Part shown: positions 8,424 to 16,934 of the stretch, in pieces
Layout of the letters: every line of letters begins with the position of its first letter
Position numbering within the stretch: the stretch's first letter is position 1
NCBI GenBank assembly: GCA_034437275.1
Contig: DAOTUD010000040.1
Span: 62,001-126,000 of the forward strand
Source: TC-15 sp034437275
GTDB lineage: Bacteria; Chloroflexota; Anaerolineae; Aggregatilineales; Aggregatilineaceae
Length of the DNA: 64,000 nt
Direction: 5' to 3'
Notes under the pieces: generated by a model
Told to the model about the DNA's origin: nothing
The model's input: only the letters and a program-made list of their open reading frames with translations
Database searches by the model: none
Program-made: the position numbers and the translations under genes

Positions 8424-9674
8424 ATGAACCGACACGCGATTGAACCCGGACTGCTTAAGGTCTTCCGGCTGTTTGCGCTGGTGATGTGGAGTTTGCTGGC
8501 GCTGGGCTTCTGCGGCGAAAGCGCCGACGCCGAACAAACGACAAACCCGGCGACCACCCTGGCGCTGATCCATGCCTCGCTGCTGGTGATCCTGCTGACC
8601 TGGCGGCGCGTGCAGCGCTGGATGGGGCGCGCGTTTCTGCCGGTGGCGCTGGTGCTGGCGTGGCTGGGGCCGGTCGTGATCCAGGGCCTCGCCACCGCCG
8701 CCCGCCTCGACGCGGGGGAACCCGCGCGCGTGGATTCGGGCAGCCTGCTGTTGTGGCTGCTGGTGCCGCTGCTGCTGGTCAGTTCACAGTATGGGATGCA
8801 CGTGATGGTCGCCTTCAACCTGGGTGCGGCGGCGCTGGAGGTGGCGCTGTTCCTGCTGCTGAGCGCCGCCGGGGATCTCGACCTGGACCCGATCCTGGAA
8901 GAACTGATGATCCGGCTGCTGCTGTTTTCGATTGTGGGCTATGTGGTGGTGCGGCTGACGACCGCGCAGCGCGCCCAGCGGCGAACGCTCGCCGAGAAAA
9001 ACGCCCAACTCGCGCATTACGCCGCCACGCTGGAGCAGCTCGCCGTCACGCGCGAACGCAACCGCATGGCGCGCGAACTGCACGACACGCTGGCGCACAC
9101 GCTCAGCGCGATATCGGTCCAACTCCAGGCGCTGGAAGTGCTGCTGGCCGACGATCCACAGGCGGCCCGCGACACGCTGGCCCAGGTGCAGCACATGGCC
9201 CGCAGCGGCACGCAGGAGGCCCGCCGCGTGCTGCACGCGCTGCGCGCCAGTCCGCTTGAGGACCTGGGGCTGGTGCTGGCCCTGGAACGGCTGGCGCAAT
9301 CTGCCGCCAACCGGGCCGGGCTGACGCTGGCGCTGCACCTGCCGCAGCGCGTCGCCGACCTGCGCCTGGACATCGAGCAGCACGTGTTCCGCATCGCCGA
9401 GGAGGCGCTCAACAACGTGGTGCGCCACGCCAACGCCCGGCAGCTCACGCTGGAGCTGCGCCAGCATAACGGCGCGCTTGTGCTGCGCGTGGCGGACGAC
9501 GGGATCGGCTTCGACCCGGCCCACCTCCCGCCGCCGGAGGGCGAGCACGCCAACGGACAGTTCGGGCTGACGGGAATGCAGGAGCGCGCGCTGCTGTGCG
9601 GCGGCACTCTGACGATCACCAGCCAGCCCTATCATGGGACAACCATTACCTTGACTATCGAGGAAACAGCATGA
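8424..9674 (+). CDS. Membrane sensor histidine kinase, NarL/DesK type (HisKA_3)
   Basis: 416 aa. The N-terminal 175 residues contain about six hydrophobic segments and no large extracellular domain, so the signal is probably sensed in the membrane. The dimerisation/phosphoacceptor helix MARELHDTLAHTLSA has H220 as the phosphorylated His. The ATPase domain has the N-box EEALNNVVRHA (N330), the G1 box DDGIGFD and the G2 box GQFGLTGMQ. There is no ribosome binding site, and a -10 box ends 6 nt before the ATG, so translation is probably leaderless. The stop overlaps the start of the response regulator (ATGA), so the two are co-translated. The divergent membrane trio is the likely target or partner. 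Confidence 0.92.
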   Translation: MNRHAIEPGLLKVFRLFALVMWSLLALGFCGESADAEQTTNPATTLALIHASLLVILLTWRRVQRWMGRAFLPVALVLAWLGPVVIQGLATAARLDAGEPARVDSGSLLLWLLVPLLLVSSQYGMHVMVAFNLGAAALEVALFLLLSAAGDLDLDPILEELMIRLLLFSIVGYVVVRLTTAQRAQRRTLAEKNAQLAHYAATLEQLAVTRERNRMARELHDTLAHTLSAISVQLQALEVLLADDPQAARDTLAQVQHMARSGTQEARRVLHALRASPLEDLGLVLALERLAQSAANRAGLTLALHLPQRVADLRLDIEQHVFRIAEEALNNVVRHANARQLTLELRQHNGALVLRVADDGIGFDPAHLPPPEGEHANGQFGLTGMQERALLCGGTLTITSQPYHGTTITLTIEETA

Positions 9675-10333
9675 TTCGCGTTTTGATTGTGGACGACCAG
9701 ACCGTCGTGTGCGAAGGGCTGCGCGTGATCCTCAACGCCGCGCCGAACATCGAGGTCGGCGGGGTGGCCCACGACGGGGCGCAAGCCCTGGACGTGATCC
9801 CGACCGTCAAGCCGGACCTGGTGCTGATGGACCTCAAGATGCCCGGCATGAACGGCATCCATGCCACGCGCGCCATCCGCGAGCAGTTCCCGGACATCAC
9901 GGTGCTGGTGCTGACGACCTACGACGAAGACGAGTGGATCTTCGACGCGATCCGCGCCGGGGCCGCCGGGTACATCCTCAAGGACTCGCCGCGCGACGAC
10001 ATCCTGGCCGCGATTGCAGAGGCGCACCGCGGCGACGCGCCGGTCGATGCGGGCGTGGCCAAGAAGCTGCTGCGCTACGTGCGCGACGGCACCGCCCCGC
10101 AGCCGGACATCGCCGCAGAACTCAGTGCGCGCGAGCGTGAGGTGTTGCAATACGTAGCGCACGGCCTGTCGAATGCCGACATCGCCGCCCGGCTGTACCT
10201 GGCCGAAGGCACGGTGCGGAACTACGTCAGCACGATCCGGTCCAAGCTCAACGCAGCGGACCGTACCCAGGTGGCGGCGCTGGCGTGGCGCTACGGGCTG
10301 GTGTCGCCCCACCCGCCCGACACGGACGAGTGA
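9671..10333 (+). CDS. Response regulator, NarL/FixJ family
   Basis: 220 aa. The receiver domain (1-120) has acidic residues in LIVDDQ, phosphoacceptor D54 in LMDLKMPG, and the Lys in YILKDSP. A LuxR-type HTH occupies about 150-210 (LSAREREVLQYVAHGLSNAD). ATG 9671 overlaps the kinase stop; a longer in-frame start at 9596 lies inside the kinase and is rejected. It is the partner of the kinase. By genome context it should bind the GTGATC sites at 8337-8420 and control the divergent membrane operon and its own transcription; this is inference. Confidence 0.92.
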   Translation: MIRVLIVDDQTVVCEGLRVILNAAPNIEVGGVAHDGAQALDVIPTVKPDLVLMDLKMPGMNGIHATRAIREQFPDITVLVLTTYDEDEWIFDAIRAGAAGYILKDSPRDDILAAIAEAHRGDAPVDAGVAKKLLRYVRDGTAPQPDIAAELSAREREVLQYVAHGLSNADIAARLYLAEGTVRNYVSTIRSKLNAADRTQVAALAWRYGLVSPHPPDTDE

Positions 10334-10334
10334 G

Positions 10335-10765
10335 CAGAGGGTGGGGCAGCAACAGTGGTGAAAGGTGCACAAACCATTTTTCCAAGCCGGGTAACCGCTC
10401 AAAGCGCCGTTCAAGGGGGTGCATCGCCTTTTGGGAGAGTTTCACCCCCGTGATATACGTCTGAGTGACCAACTTGACAGCACCCGGAGGAACACCCTTC
10501 CAGACCAGATTTCGAGCGAAGTTGAGGACGGTCTCAACCGTATCCAGGATGCTGCCATTCCAGCGTTTTTCGACCCGTTCAATGGGGTTGTATTTGCTAT
10601 GGCAGGGCGGATAATAGGCGAGTTCGACCGTGAGTTGAAAGGTATCGACCAGGGGCGTGATCTGTATCCCCGCCCGTTCACCCCTCGTGCCATAAACAGT
10701 CGTTGTTCAGACCCTTTCAGCGTCAATATACGCTGTTCGCAATTCGTCCGTCCACTCCATGCCAA
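10335..10765 (-). pseudogene. Decayed transposase C-terminus, ISAzo13-like DDE family
   Basis: Minus-strand translation gives YYPPCHSKYNPIERV, then LDTVETVLNFARNL and VKLSQKAMHPLERRFE. This has the layout of the C-terminal third of ISAzo13-type transposases (HYPPGTSKWNPIEHR and following). About 10680-10715 an upstream piece (LKGLNNDCLWHEG) continues only in another frame and meets a stop, so the gene is both truncated and frameshifted. No terminal repeats were found. The rest of 10766-10923 holds nothing recognisable. Confidence 0.65.
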
Positions 10766-10923
10766 TACCCTCAGGGCTTAGTCTACCTCATTTTCGAGTC
10801 TTTTAAATCCTGGAACTTCCTGCGGTTCAACTGCCGGATATGGATGGCTGTTTTGTTCAACCCTACCACACTTTTAAGGGGCCGCTGCACACATCAAAAA
10901 CTTACCCAGGGCCTGCATTGGCA

Positions 10924-12252
10924 CTACGGCGCGGATTGGTAGTAGTCGATCAGCACCTGCGCGATCCCGTCCAGGCACGGGGACAGGTCCCACCAGCCGG
11001 TGCCGGAGCCGAAGCTCCACTCGTGGAAGCCCCACACATACGGGTCCTGCTCCAGCAAATACGAGTACTGCACCGCGTCGGGCACGATCATGTCACACGA
11101 CGGCGTGCTCATCTTCCCCCCGCCGCCGCCGACACTGGCTTCGGTGAGGAAAAACGGCAGGTTGGCCGCTTTCGGCACGCGCCCGATAATCCGTTCGCGC
11201 AGTTTGCGGTGGCGCAGCGTCATCCACTCCGATCCCTCCGCCAGCGCCAGGCCCTTGTCGAAAGCCGAGGCGTGCATGGCGATGCCGTGATAGCGGCCCG
11301 GCTGGCAGGGGTTGTTGGCCGCATATTCGAACGCGGGCAGCAGGGCCTCGGCGGCTTCGATCTCCGGCTGGCCGGCGGTGAACGAGTAGATCAGCAGGCA
11401 GCGTCCCTGCTCGTTGGCGACCTTCATCGCTTCGATGGAAAACTGCGTCTGGGCCTCCCAGGACGCACCGCACTCGTTCATGATTTCGTAGTAATCGGCG
11501 TTGACCGCGTCCCAATACGGGGTGAGCGAGTTGATCCAGTCCCGCGCCAGCCTGGCGAAGTCGCTGGTGCTGTCCCAGTTGGGGCAATCGGTCAGCCCGT
11601 TGGTGGTGGTAAGCAATGACCGGTACACCACGATGGTTTCCGGCGACATGCGCTTGACATCGTTCAGCAGTTGTTCGGTGTGGTTCAGCCCCTTGATCGT
11701 GCCGAGCGTGATGCCGTTGGCCTGAAGCTGCTGCACAAGTTGGATCACCTGGTCGCCTTCGTTGGCGGTGATCAGGTGCAGGCCAAACGCGGTGCTCTTG
11801 ACGGGCCGGCCCTCCTGGAGCAGGCCGCAGGTGCGCACCGTCTCCAGTTCGGCCTGCCGCGCCCCGTTGAGCATCAGCGGCAGCCAGCCGCCGCTGGTGG
11901 CGACCCACGCCTGCCCGCTGGCGTCGCGCTGCAGGTCGCTGACACGCAGCCGGTCGTCCTGGGCGGCGGTCCCGGCTTGCTGCGCGAGCGCGTTTGGCTC
12001 GCTGTAGATCGGCACCTGCGCCGCGACGACGTTCACATGGCACGGCAGCGGGTCCAGCTCGGCGGGGGCGGGCAGGGGCGTCGCTTCGGCTGCGGGCGTG
12101 CCCGGCGCGTAGTCCGGCCCGGTGATCGGGCCAAAGCTGGGCGTCGATGTGGCCTGCTGTGCGCCGGTGGTGTGCGCGCCGTAGCCCACCATCACGAGCA
12201 CCAGCGTGAGCGCCAGGGCGGCAAGCACGGGGATGTTGGTCAATCGCTGCAT
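10924..12252 (-). CDS. Secreted glycoside-hydrolase-like TIM-barrel protein with N-terminal SH3-like domain
   Basis: 442 aa. It has a signal peptide at 1-31 (LAALALTLVLVMVGYGA, then TTGAQQ), a P/T-rich linker to about 70, and an SH3-like domain at about 70-140. The catalytic-barrel part follows: YYEIMNECG (about 262-270) has the Asn-Glu pair typical of the acid/base residue of clan GH-A glycosidases, and LPFFLTEAS (about 366) places a second Glu where the nucleophile is expected. No specific family can be assigned by eye, and it could be a non-catalytic relative. The start ATG 12252 has GGAA about 10 nt upstream. It stands alone, facing the decayed transposase. Confidence 0.65.
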   Translation of the reverse strand: MQRLTNIPVLAALALTLVLVMVGYGAHTTGAQQATSTPSFGPITGPDYAPGTPAAEATPLPAPAELDPLPCHVNVVAAQVPIYSEPNALAQQAGTAAQDDRLRVSDLQRDASGQAWVATSGGWLPLMLNGARQAELETVRTCGLLQEGRPVKSTAFGLHLITANEGDQVIQLVQQLQANGITLGTIKGLNHTEQLLNDVKRMSPETIVVYRSLLTTTNGLTDCPNWDSTSDFARLARDWINSLTPYWDAVNADYYEIMNECGASWEAQTQFSIEAMKVANEQGRCLLIYSFTAGQPEIEAAEALLPAFEYAANNPCQPGRYHGIAMHASAFDKGLALAEGSEWMTLRHRKLRERIIGRVPKAANLPFFLTEASVGGGGGKMSTPSCDMIVPDAVQYSYLLEQDPYVWGFHEWSFGSGTGWWDLSPCLDGIAQVLIDYYQSAP

Positions 12253-12410
12253 AGTATCTTCCGTTCCTTTAACATGAGGGGGCCATTGTATGCCAGATGC
12301 CCCGATTCGGCGACCTGCGCCACACCAGCACAGCCTACCGCCCCGCGCTGGATCGTGCTGGACGGTTGGCGGGCGTTCGGCTGACGACGATCACACGCTG
12401 CGCCGCGTGT

Positions 12411-13364
12411 TTACTGGTCGGCCTGATCCTCGTCCGGCGAACTGGCGGACCGTTTCTGCTTCAGGTCCGCGCCGGTCAGCCAGGCTTTGGCCTGGACCAG
12501 CCAGCCGGGAATCCTGTCCCCGAGCACCTGCGCGAGGGTCTGCACCCCGGCATACCAGCCGAAGCCGATCAACCCGGCGAAGAGGCCGGTATACAGCGCC
12601 TTGAAGACGTTTACGTGCTCGTCGATCCAGTATTTGTAGAAATTGCGCGCGGATGTATCGGCCAGCTCCGGATCGCCGGTGATGATCACGGCGGGGATGA
12701 ACCAGAAGAACATCGTCAGCAGCCCGAGGATGAGGCTCAGGAGCAGCCCGGCGCGGTCGATCCGCTTGACGATGATCGGGTAGCTCATGCCGTTGAAGGC
12801 CGCGATCAGCCAGCCAAACGTAAAGGCCATCGTATCGCCCGGCAGTTGCAGGATGCCGTCCAGCACCGCCGCCAGGATGCCGCTGATCACCGCCAGCCCC
12901 ACCACCAGCGCCGCCGACGCCTCGTCGACGTCCGCCCGCTGCATCAATTGCCCCATACGCTGCGTCACGTTGTCCAGTTGGACGCGCGCACGGTGGCTGA
13001 ACTTCGCCTGTTCTTCGGCCTGGAGCACCTGCTGGCGCATTGCATCGGGGCCCCCCGCGGGGCGGCCCTGGGCAGGCGCTTTTTGGTCCAGTTCGGCCAG
13101 CCACTTCCTGGCCTTCGGATGATCGCCCAGTTCGTGCAGCAGCGCGCGTGCTTCGTTGTAACGCTGCTCCTTGACGAGTTCCCGCGCCTGCTTGAGCTTG
13201 ACCTCGGTCGGGTCGGACGGCGGGACCGCGCGCTCCAGCTTGACCAGCCATTCCTGCGCGGTTGGGTTGTCCGGCAGCGCCCGCAAGATGGCGCGTGCGT
13301 CGTCGTAACGCTTCTGCCCGATCAATTCACGTGCTTTTACGAGTTGTTCTTTTTCTGTCGCCAT
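12411..13364 (-). CDS. TPR-like repeat protein with C-terminal membrane domain
   Basis: 317 aa. Two near-identical helical repeats at 5-45 and 55-95 (ARELIGQKRYDDARAILRAL, ARELVKEQRYNEARALLHEL) resemble TPRs. A linker and short coiled coil to about 140 lead to five or so membrane helices (about 150-275) and a charged C-terminus. It probably bridges a cytoplasmic partner to the membrane; no enzyme motif is seen. ATG 13364 has GAGGTTAAGG upstream. The gene is monocistronic. Confidence 0.7.
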   Translation of the reverse strand: MATEKEQLVKARELIGQKRYDDARAILRALPDNPTAQEWLVKLERAVPPSDPTEVKLKQARELVKEQRYNEARALLHELGDHPKARKWLAELDQKAPAQGRPAGGPDAMRQQVLQAEEQAKFSHRARVQLDNVTQRMGQLMQRADVDEASAALVVGLAVISGILAAVLDGILQLPGDTMAFTFGWLIAAFNGMSYPIIVKRIDRAGLLLSLILGLLTMFFWFIPAVIITGDPELADTSARNFYKYWIDEHVNVFKALYTGLFAGLIGFGWYAGVQTLAQVLGDRIPGWLVQAKAWLTGADLKQKRSASSPDEDQADQ

Positions 13365-13470
13365 ACCTTAACCTCACCTATCATACCTTTATCGTAAATG
13401 GTAGCACTCGTATGAAGGTAGAACAAACGCATCCCAGAAACGGGTGTATTCCAAATCCGGGGCAACTGAT

Positions 13471-13581
13471 TGTACCCCTCCCCAAACCCCTCCCCGCAAG
13501 CGGAGAGGGGCTTAGCGATAGGCTTACCCCCTCCTTTCTCCGCGCGCGGGGAAATGGAGGGCCGGGGAGGATAGGGGTAAA
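13471..13581. repeat. Palindromic GC-rich intergenic repeat, family II-like (diverged copy)
   Basis: Begins TGTACCCCTCCCC and ends GAGGATAGGGGTAAA, so the ends are complementary. Inside are hairpins CCCCTCCCCGCAAGCGGAGAGGGG and CTCCGCGCGCGGGG. It is related to the copies at 14969, 32122 and 52132 but carries different central arms. Confidence 0.55.
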
Positions 13582-13688
13582 GGCGTCGTAGCCCCGAATC
13601 TGGGAGCCATCTCCAGAAACTTTTGCCGCCACATCGGGTTGTTACACTATGGGGTTGCTTCGCTTTTTTTGATGAGGAGAGAAACTAT

Positions 13689-14903
13689 ATGCGGATTTTA
13701 GTACTGGGTGGCGATGGCTATTTGGGGTGGGCGACCGCGATGCACTTCAGCGCGCGCGACCACACCGTCGCTGTCGTCGACAACTTCACGCGCCGCCAGA
13801 TGCACTTCGAGCGCGGCACCGACAGCCTGATCCCGATCGAGTCGCTGCATACCCGGGTGGCTGTTTGGCAGGAAGTCTCCGGTCACACGATCGAGATGTT
13901 CATCGGCGATATCAAGGACTGGTACTTCATCAGCGCGGTGATCCGCGACTTCCAGCCCGATACGATCATCCACTACGGCGAAATCCCCAGCGCCCCCTAC
14001 TCGATGATCGACGTGCATCACGCCGTGCATGTGCACGAAAACAACGTCAACGGCACGCTGAATGTGCTGTGGGCCATGCACCAGTTCGTGCCCGATGCGC
14101 ACCTGGTCAAGCTGGGCACGATGGGCGAATACGGCACGCCCAACATCGACATCCCCGAAGGTTACTTCGAGGTCGAATACCGGGGCCGCAAAGATACGCT
14201 GCCGTTCCCCAAGCAGCCCGGCTCGTTCTACCACCTGACCAAAGTCCACGACAGCAACAACATCATGTTCGCCTGCAAAATCTGGGGACTGCGCGCGACC
14301 GACCTCAACCAGGGGGTGGTCTATGGCATCGAAACCGACGAGGCCAACCGCGACGACCGGCTGCTGACCCGCTTCGACTACGACGAATCGTTCGGGACGG
14401 CGCTCAACCGCTTCTGCGTGCAGGCGGTGGCGGGCATCCCGCTGACGTTGTTCGGCAAGGGCCACCAGACGCGCGGCTACCTGAACATCCGCGACACGCT
14501 GCAATGTGTCGAGCTGGCGACGCTGCACCCGCCGCAGCCGGGCCGGATGCGCGTCTTCAACCAGTGGGTCGAGCGTTTCTCCGTGTTCGAGCTGGCGCAG
14601 CGCGTCCGTAAGGCGGCGCGCAAGGTCGGCATCGACGTGAAGATCGCGCGCTACAAGAATCCGCGTGTCGAGGCCGAGGAGCACTACTACAACCCCGACC
14701 ACAACGAACTGTACCACCTGGGCTTGCAGCCGCACCTGCTGGACGACACGCTGGTCGAAAGCGTGATCCGGCGCGTGATCCAGTACCAGGACCGCATCAT
14801 CGAGCATTCCATCGTGCCCCGCATCTACTGGGAGCGCGGCGACACCGGCCAGTACGTCGCGATCGTCGAGGAAGTGCCCGCGGAATCCGGCAAGACGGTG
14901 TGA
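13689..14903 (+). CDS. sqdB: UDP-sulfoquinovose synthase (SqdB-like)
   Basis: 404 aa, the usual length. It makes UDP-sulfoquinovose from UDP-glucose and sulfite, the headgroup donor for the sulfolipid SQDG. The Rossmann motif is GGDGYLG at 7-13, and the catalytic YHLTK (YxxxK) lies in GSFYHLTKVHDSNN. Family-specific blocks are MGEYGTPNIDIPEG, TDLNQGVVYG, DYDESFGTALNRFCVQA and FGKGHQTRGYLNIRDT. ATG 13689 with GAGGAGAG upstream is the start; the longer frame to 13623 has no support. No SqdX/SqdD glycosyltransferase is adjacent. The GT4 gene at 16935 is a possible but unproven partner, so the product could also feed a glycan. Confidence 0.88.
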   Translation: MRILVLGGDGYLGWATAMHFSARDHTVAVVDNFTRRQMHFERGTDSLIPIESLHTRVAVWQEVSGHTIEMFIGDIKDWYFISAVIRDFQPDTIIHYGEIPSAPYSMIDVHHAVHVHENNVNGTLNVLWAMHQFVPDAHLVKLGTMGEYGTPNIDIPEGYFEVEYRGRKDTLPFPKQPGSFYHLTKVHDSNNIMFACKIWGLRATDLNQGVVYGIETDEANRDDRLLTRFDYDESFGTALNRFCVQAVAGIPLTLFGKGHQTRGYLNIRDTLQCVELATLHPPQPGRMRVFNQWVERFSVFELAQRVRKAARKVGIDVKIARYKNPRVEAEEHYYNPDHNELYHLGLQPHLLDDTLVESVIRRVIQYQDRIIEHSIVPRIYWERGDTGQYVAIVEEVPAESGKTV

Positions 14904-14968
14904 AAGGGTCACGAGGCGGGGGACGCTAGGGTCGAATCATTCAAACCGGATATGGGCAGCATGTTAGT

Positions 14969-15057
14969 TTTACCCCTCCCCGCGCACAGAGAGGGGGAAA
15001 TTGACACGCGATCAAAGTCCCTCTCCGTTTACGGGGAGGGATTTAGGGAGGGGTAAA
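14969..15057. repeat. Palindromic GC-rich intergenic repeat, family II, copy 1
   Basis: Starts TTTACCCCTCC and ends GGGAGGGGTAAA, with a second arm TCCCTCTCCGTTTACGGGGA. The 3' half (AAAGTCCCTCTCCGTTTACG and on) is nearly identical to copies at 32122-32224 and 52132-52228. The remainder of the gap before 15219 holds no gene. Confidence 0.7.
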
Positions 15058-15218
15058 CCGTTGGTATAAAAGCCAGCATCTAGCCCAAGTCCTGAATTGG
15101 TTTTTTCTTCAGTGAGAATGATTCACCCCTGGGGAGAACGCAGATCGGAATTTTCAAAAGCGCCGATATCCGCGATAATGGGGGGCGATTCGATCACGAG
15201 GTAGACAAAGGACCGTTC

Positions 15219-15965
15219 ATGATCGGCAAGACCAACCTCAAGGTGTTGATCCTCGATACCGACTACTACGCCCGCCAGGCGATCAACAGCTACCTCGCCT
15301 GGGACCGGCGCACGCGCGTGGTGCACCTGGCCGACACGATGGACTCCGTCGTGGAGTATGTGCGCCACACGCCGCGAACCGAATGGCCCGACGTGGTGCT
15401 GCTCGATGCGCAGGCCGCCGACCATTACACCGACCTGGCGGCTCTCGTCCAGCACATCGAGGACACCATCCCCAACGTGATGACGCTCGTGCTCGACCGG
15501 CGGCTGAACCTGGACACCGTGCGCGCGTGCGCCCAGGCCGACGTCGACGGCTACCTGCTGCGCGACGAGGTGCGCATCCGTATCGCGTGGGCGATCTGCT
15601 GGGCGCAGGATCATGATTTCGTGGTCACGGCGAGCGTCAAGGACGCGCTGGGCGACGAATTCGAGGGGCGGTTGTTCCGCGCGGCAGTACTGCCAGCACG
15701 CCGCCAGTATCCCGAACTCACCGACCGGGTGCGGCAGGCGCTGCAACTGTGCGTGGTCGAGGGCATGTCGGCGGAACTGGCCGCCGACGAGATGGGCCTC
15801 AGCCCGCACACCGTGCGCAGCTACATCAAGGAGGGCTACCGTATCCTGGAAGCCTACGACGACACCGTCTACCCGGCCAGCATGAGTCCCCAGGAGCGCG
15901 CCTTCATGCGCTTCACCGCGCTGGTCGAGGAGGAAGAAGACGCCCACCAGGAGGACCTGCCGTGA
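15219..15965 (+). CDS. Response-regulator-like protein: divergent receiver plus LuxR-type HTH
   Basis: 248 aa. The N-terminal domain (about 1-125) has the receiver fold pattern with a candidate phosphoacceptor in VVLLDAQA, but the acidic pair is LDTD and no clear Lys motif follows, so phosphorylation is uncertain. An HTH follows at about 170-220 (EGMSAELAADEMGLSPHTVR), then an acidic tail. No kinase is adjacent. ATG 15219 is the only reasonable start. Probably a transcription regulator acting alone or under an unlinked kinase. Confidence 0.7.
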   Translation: MIGKTNLKVLILDTDYYARQAINSYLAWDRRTRVVHLADTMDSVVEYVRHTPRTEWPDVVLLDAQAADHYTDLAALVQHIEDTIPNVMTLVLDRRLNLDTVRACAQADVDGYLLRDEVRIRIAWAICWAQDHDFVVTASVKDALGDEFEGRLFRAAVLPARRQYPELTDRVRQALQLCVVEGMSAELAADEMGLSPHTVRSYIKEGYRILEAYDDTVYPASMSPQERAFMRFTALVEEEEDAHQEDLP

Positions 15966-15986
15966 GCGTGGGCGGAGCGGCCACAC

Positions 15987-16769
15987 CTACAACGGCGCGA
16001 TCTCGAACACCAGCGGCTTGTAGGGCACCCCGTCCAGCGCGTCCTGGAGCGCGGCGTCGGACTCGAACGGCCCGCCGAGCACCTGCCGCGCATCGACCCA
16101 CAGCGTCAGCGGCTCGTCCAACGGGAACGGGTCGAGCAGCATCCCGCGCGCCCCGCCTGACGACACGTACAGCGTCCCATGCTGGCCGCTGGTGAAGGGC
16201 ACATCCTCCAGCGTTTGCTCGTGGACCGGACTCATGCAGATCAGCAGCGATAAATAGTCCCATACTTGCAGCAGCCGCAGGTTTGCGGCCAGGGGATCGG
16301 GCTGCATGGCCAGCGCGTACAGCGGGTGGTCGTTCAGCGTGGCTTGCAGCGCCCCTTCCCACTCGCGGCGTGCCGCCAGAAAGGCACGGACTTTGGCCTG
16401 GACGGCGGGCGGGTCGGCCAGGTAGTGCAGCCGCTGCTCGTACAGGGTGGAGCAGTGCAGGCTGGTCAGCAGGCCCGCGTAGCGATTCTGGACAAACACC
16501 GCGTGGATGCTGTCGGTCCAGATGGTGAAATGCTCGTCCAGGTCCATTTCGGTGAACGTGCGCGGTTTGCCGTAGGCGTTGATGCGCGGCTGCTGCTCGT
16601 TGGCGGCCCAGCCGGCGTCGTGCGCGTAGGCCGCGATGATCACTTCTGCGCGGGGCTGGTAGTGCAGCGTCCCGTCCCCGATCCAATGCTCCGCGATCTG
16701 GCCGGCGGTGTAGGCGTGTGCCGCCTGGTGAATGACCCAGGTCGAGCCGGATTCTTCACGACGAATCAT
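15987..16769 (-). CDS. DUF3891-family protein
   Basis: 260 aa. Start ATG 16769 (MIRREESGSTWVIHQ) has GGAAGGGT upstream. A much longer frame to 18239 runs antisense through the glycosyltransferase and is rejected. The N-terminus has a DUF3891 pattern reminiscent of HD-domain proteins: IHQAAHAYTAGQIAEHW, then AAYAHDAGW. Conserved His and Asp may bind metal. Biochemical role unknown. It converges on the regulator at 15219 (22-bp gap) and is divergent from the glycosyltransferase. Confidence 0.75.
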   Translation of the reverse strand: MIRREESGSTWVIHQAAHAYTAGQIAEHWIGDGTLHYQPRAEVIIAAYAHDAGWAANEQQPRINAYGKPRTFTEMDLDEHFTIWTDSIHAVFVQNRYAGLLTSLHCSTLYEQRLHYLADPPAVQAKVRAFLAARREWEGALQATLNDHPLYALAMQPDPLAANLRLLQVWDYLSLLICMSPVHEQTLEDVPFTSGQHGTLYVSSGGARGMLLDPFPLDEPLTLWVDARQVLGGPFESDAALQDALDGVPYKPLVFEIAPL

Positions 16770-16872
16770 GCAGGCAACCCTTCCTTGTCTCAGCGTCGTT
16801 GAGTGATGGTGTCTCGCCTGTTTAGTATACGTGCAATCTGCCTGCCGCCAAGTGTACCCTGGGCGGGCCAAT

Positions 16873-16901
16873 TTGACGCCGCGCGCCGGGGTCTGTACAC
16901 T
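16873..16901 (+). promoter_or_regulatory. Sigma-70 type promoter of the GT4 gene
   Basis: TTGACG (16873-16878), 17-bp spacer, TACACT (16896-16901), 33 bp before the start codon at 16935. This is one of the best matches to a vegetative promoter in the window. Confidence 0.65.
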
Positions 16902-16934
16902 GTTCGGCAGCAAACCAGACAGGAGCCACACCGT

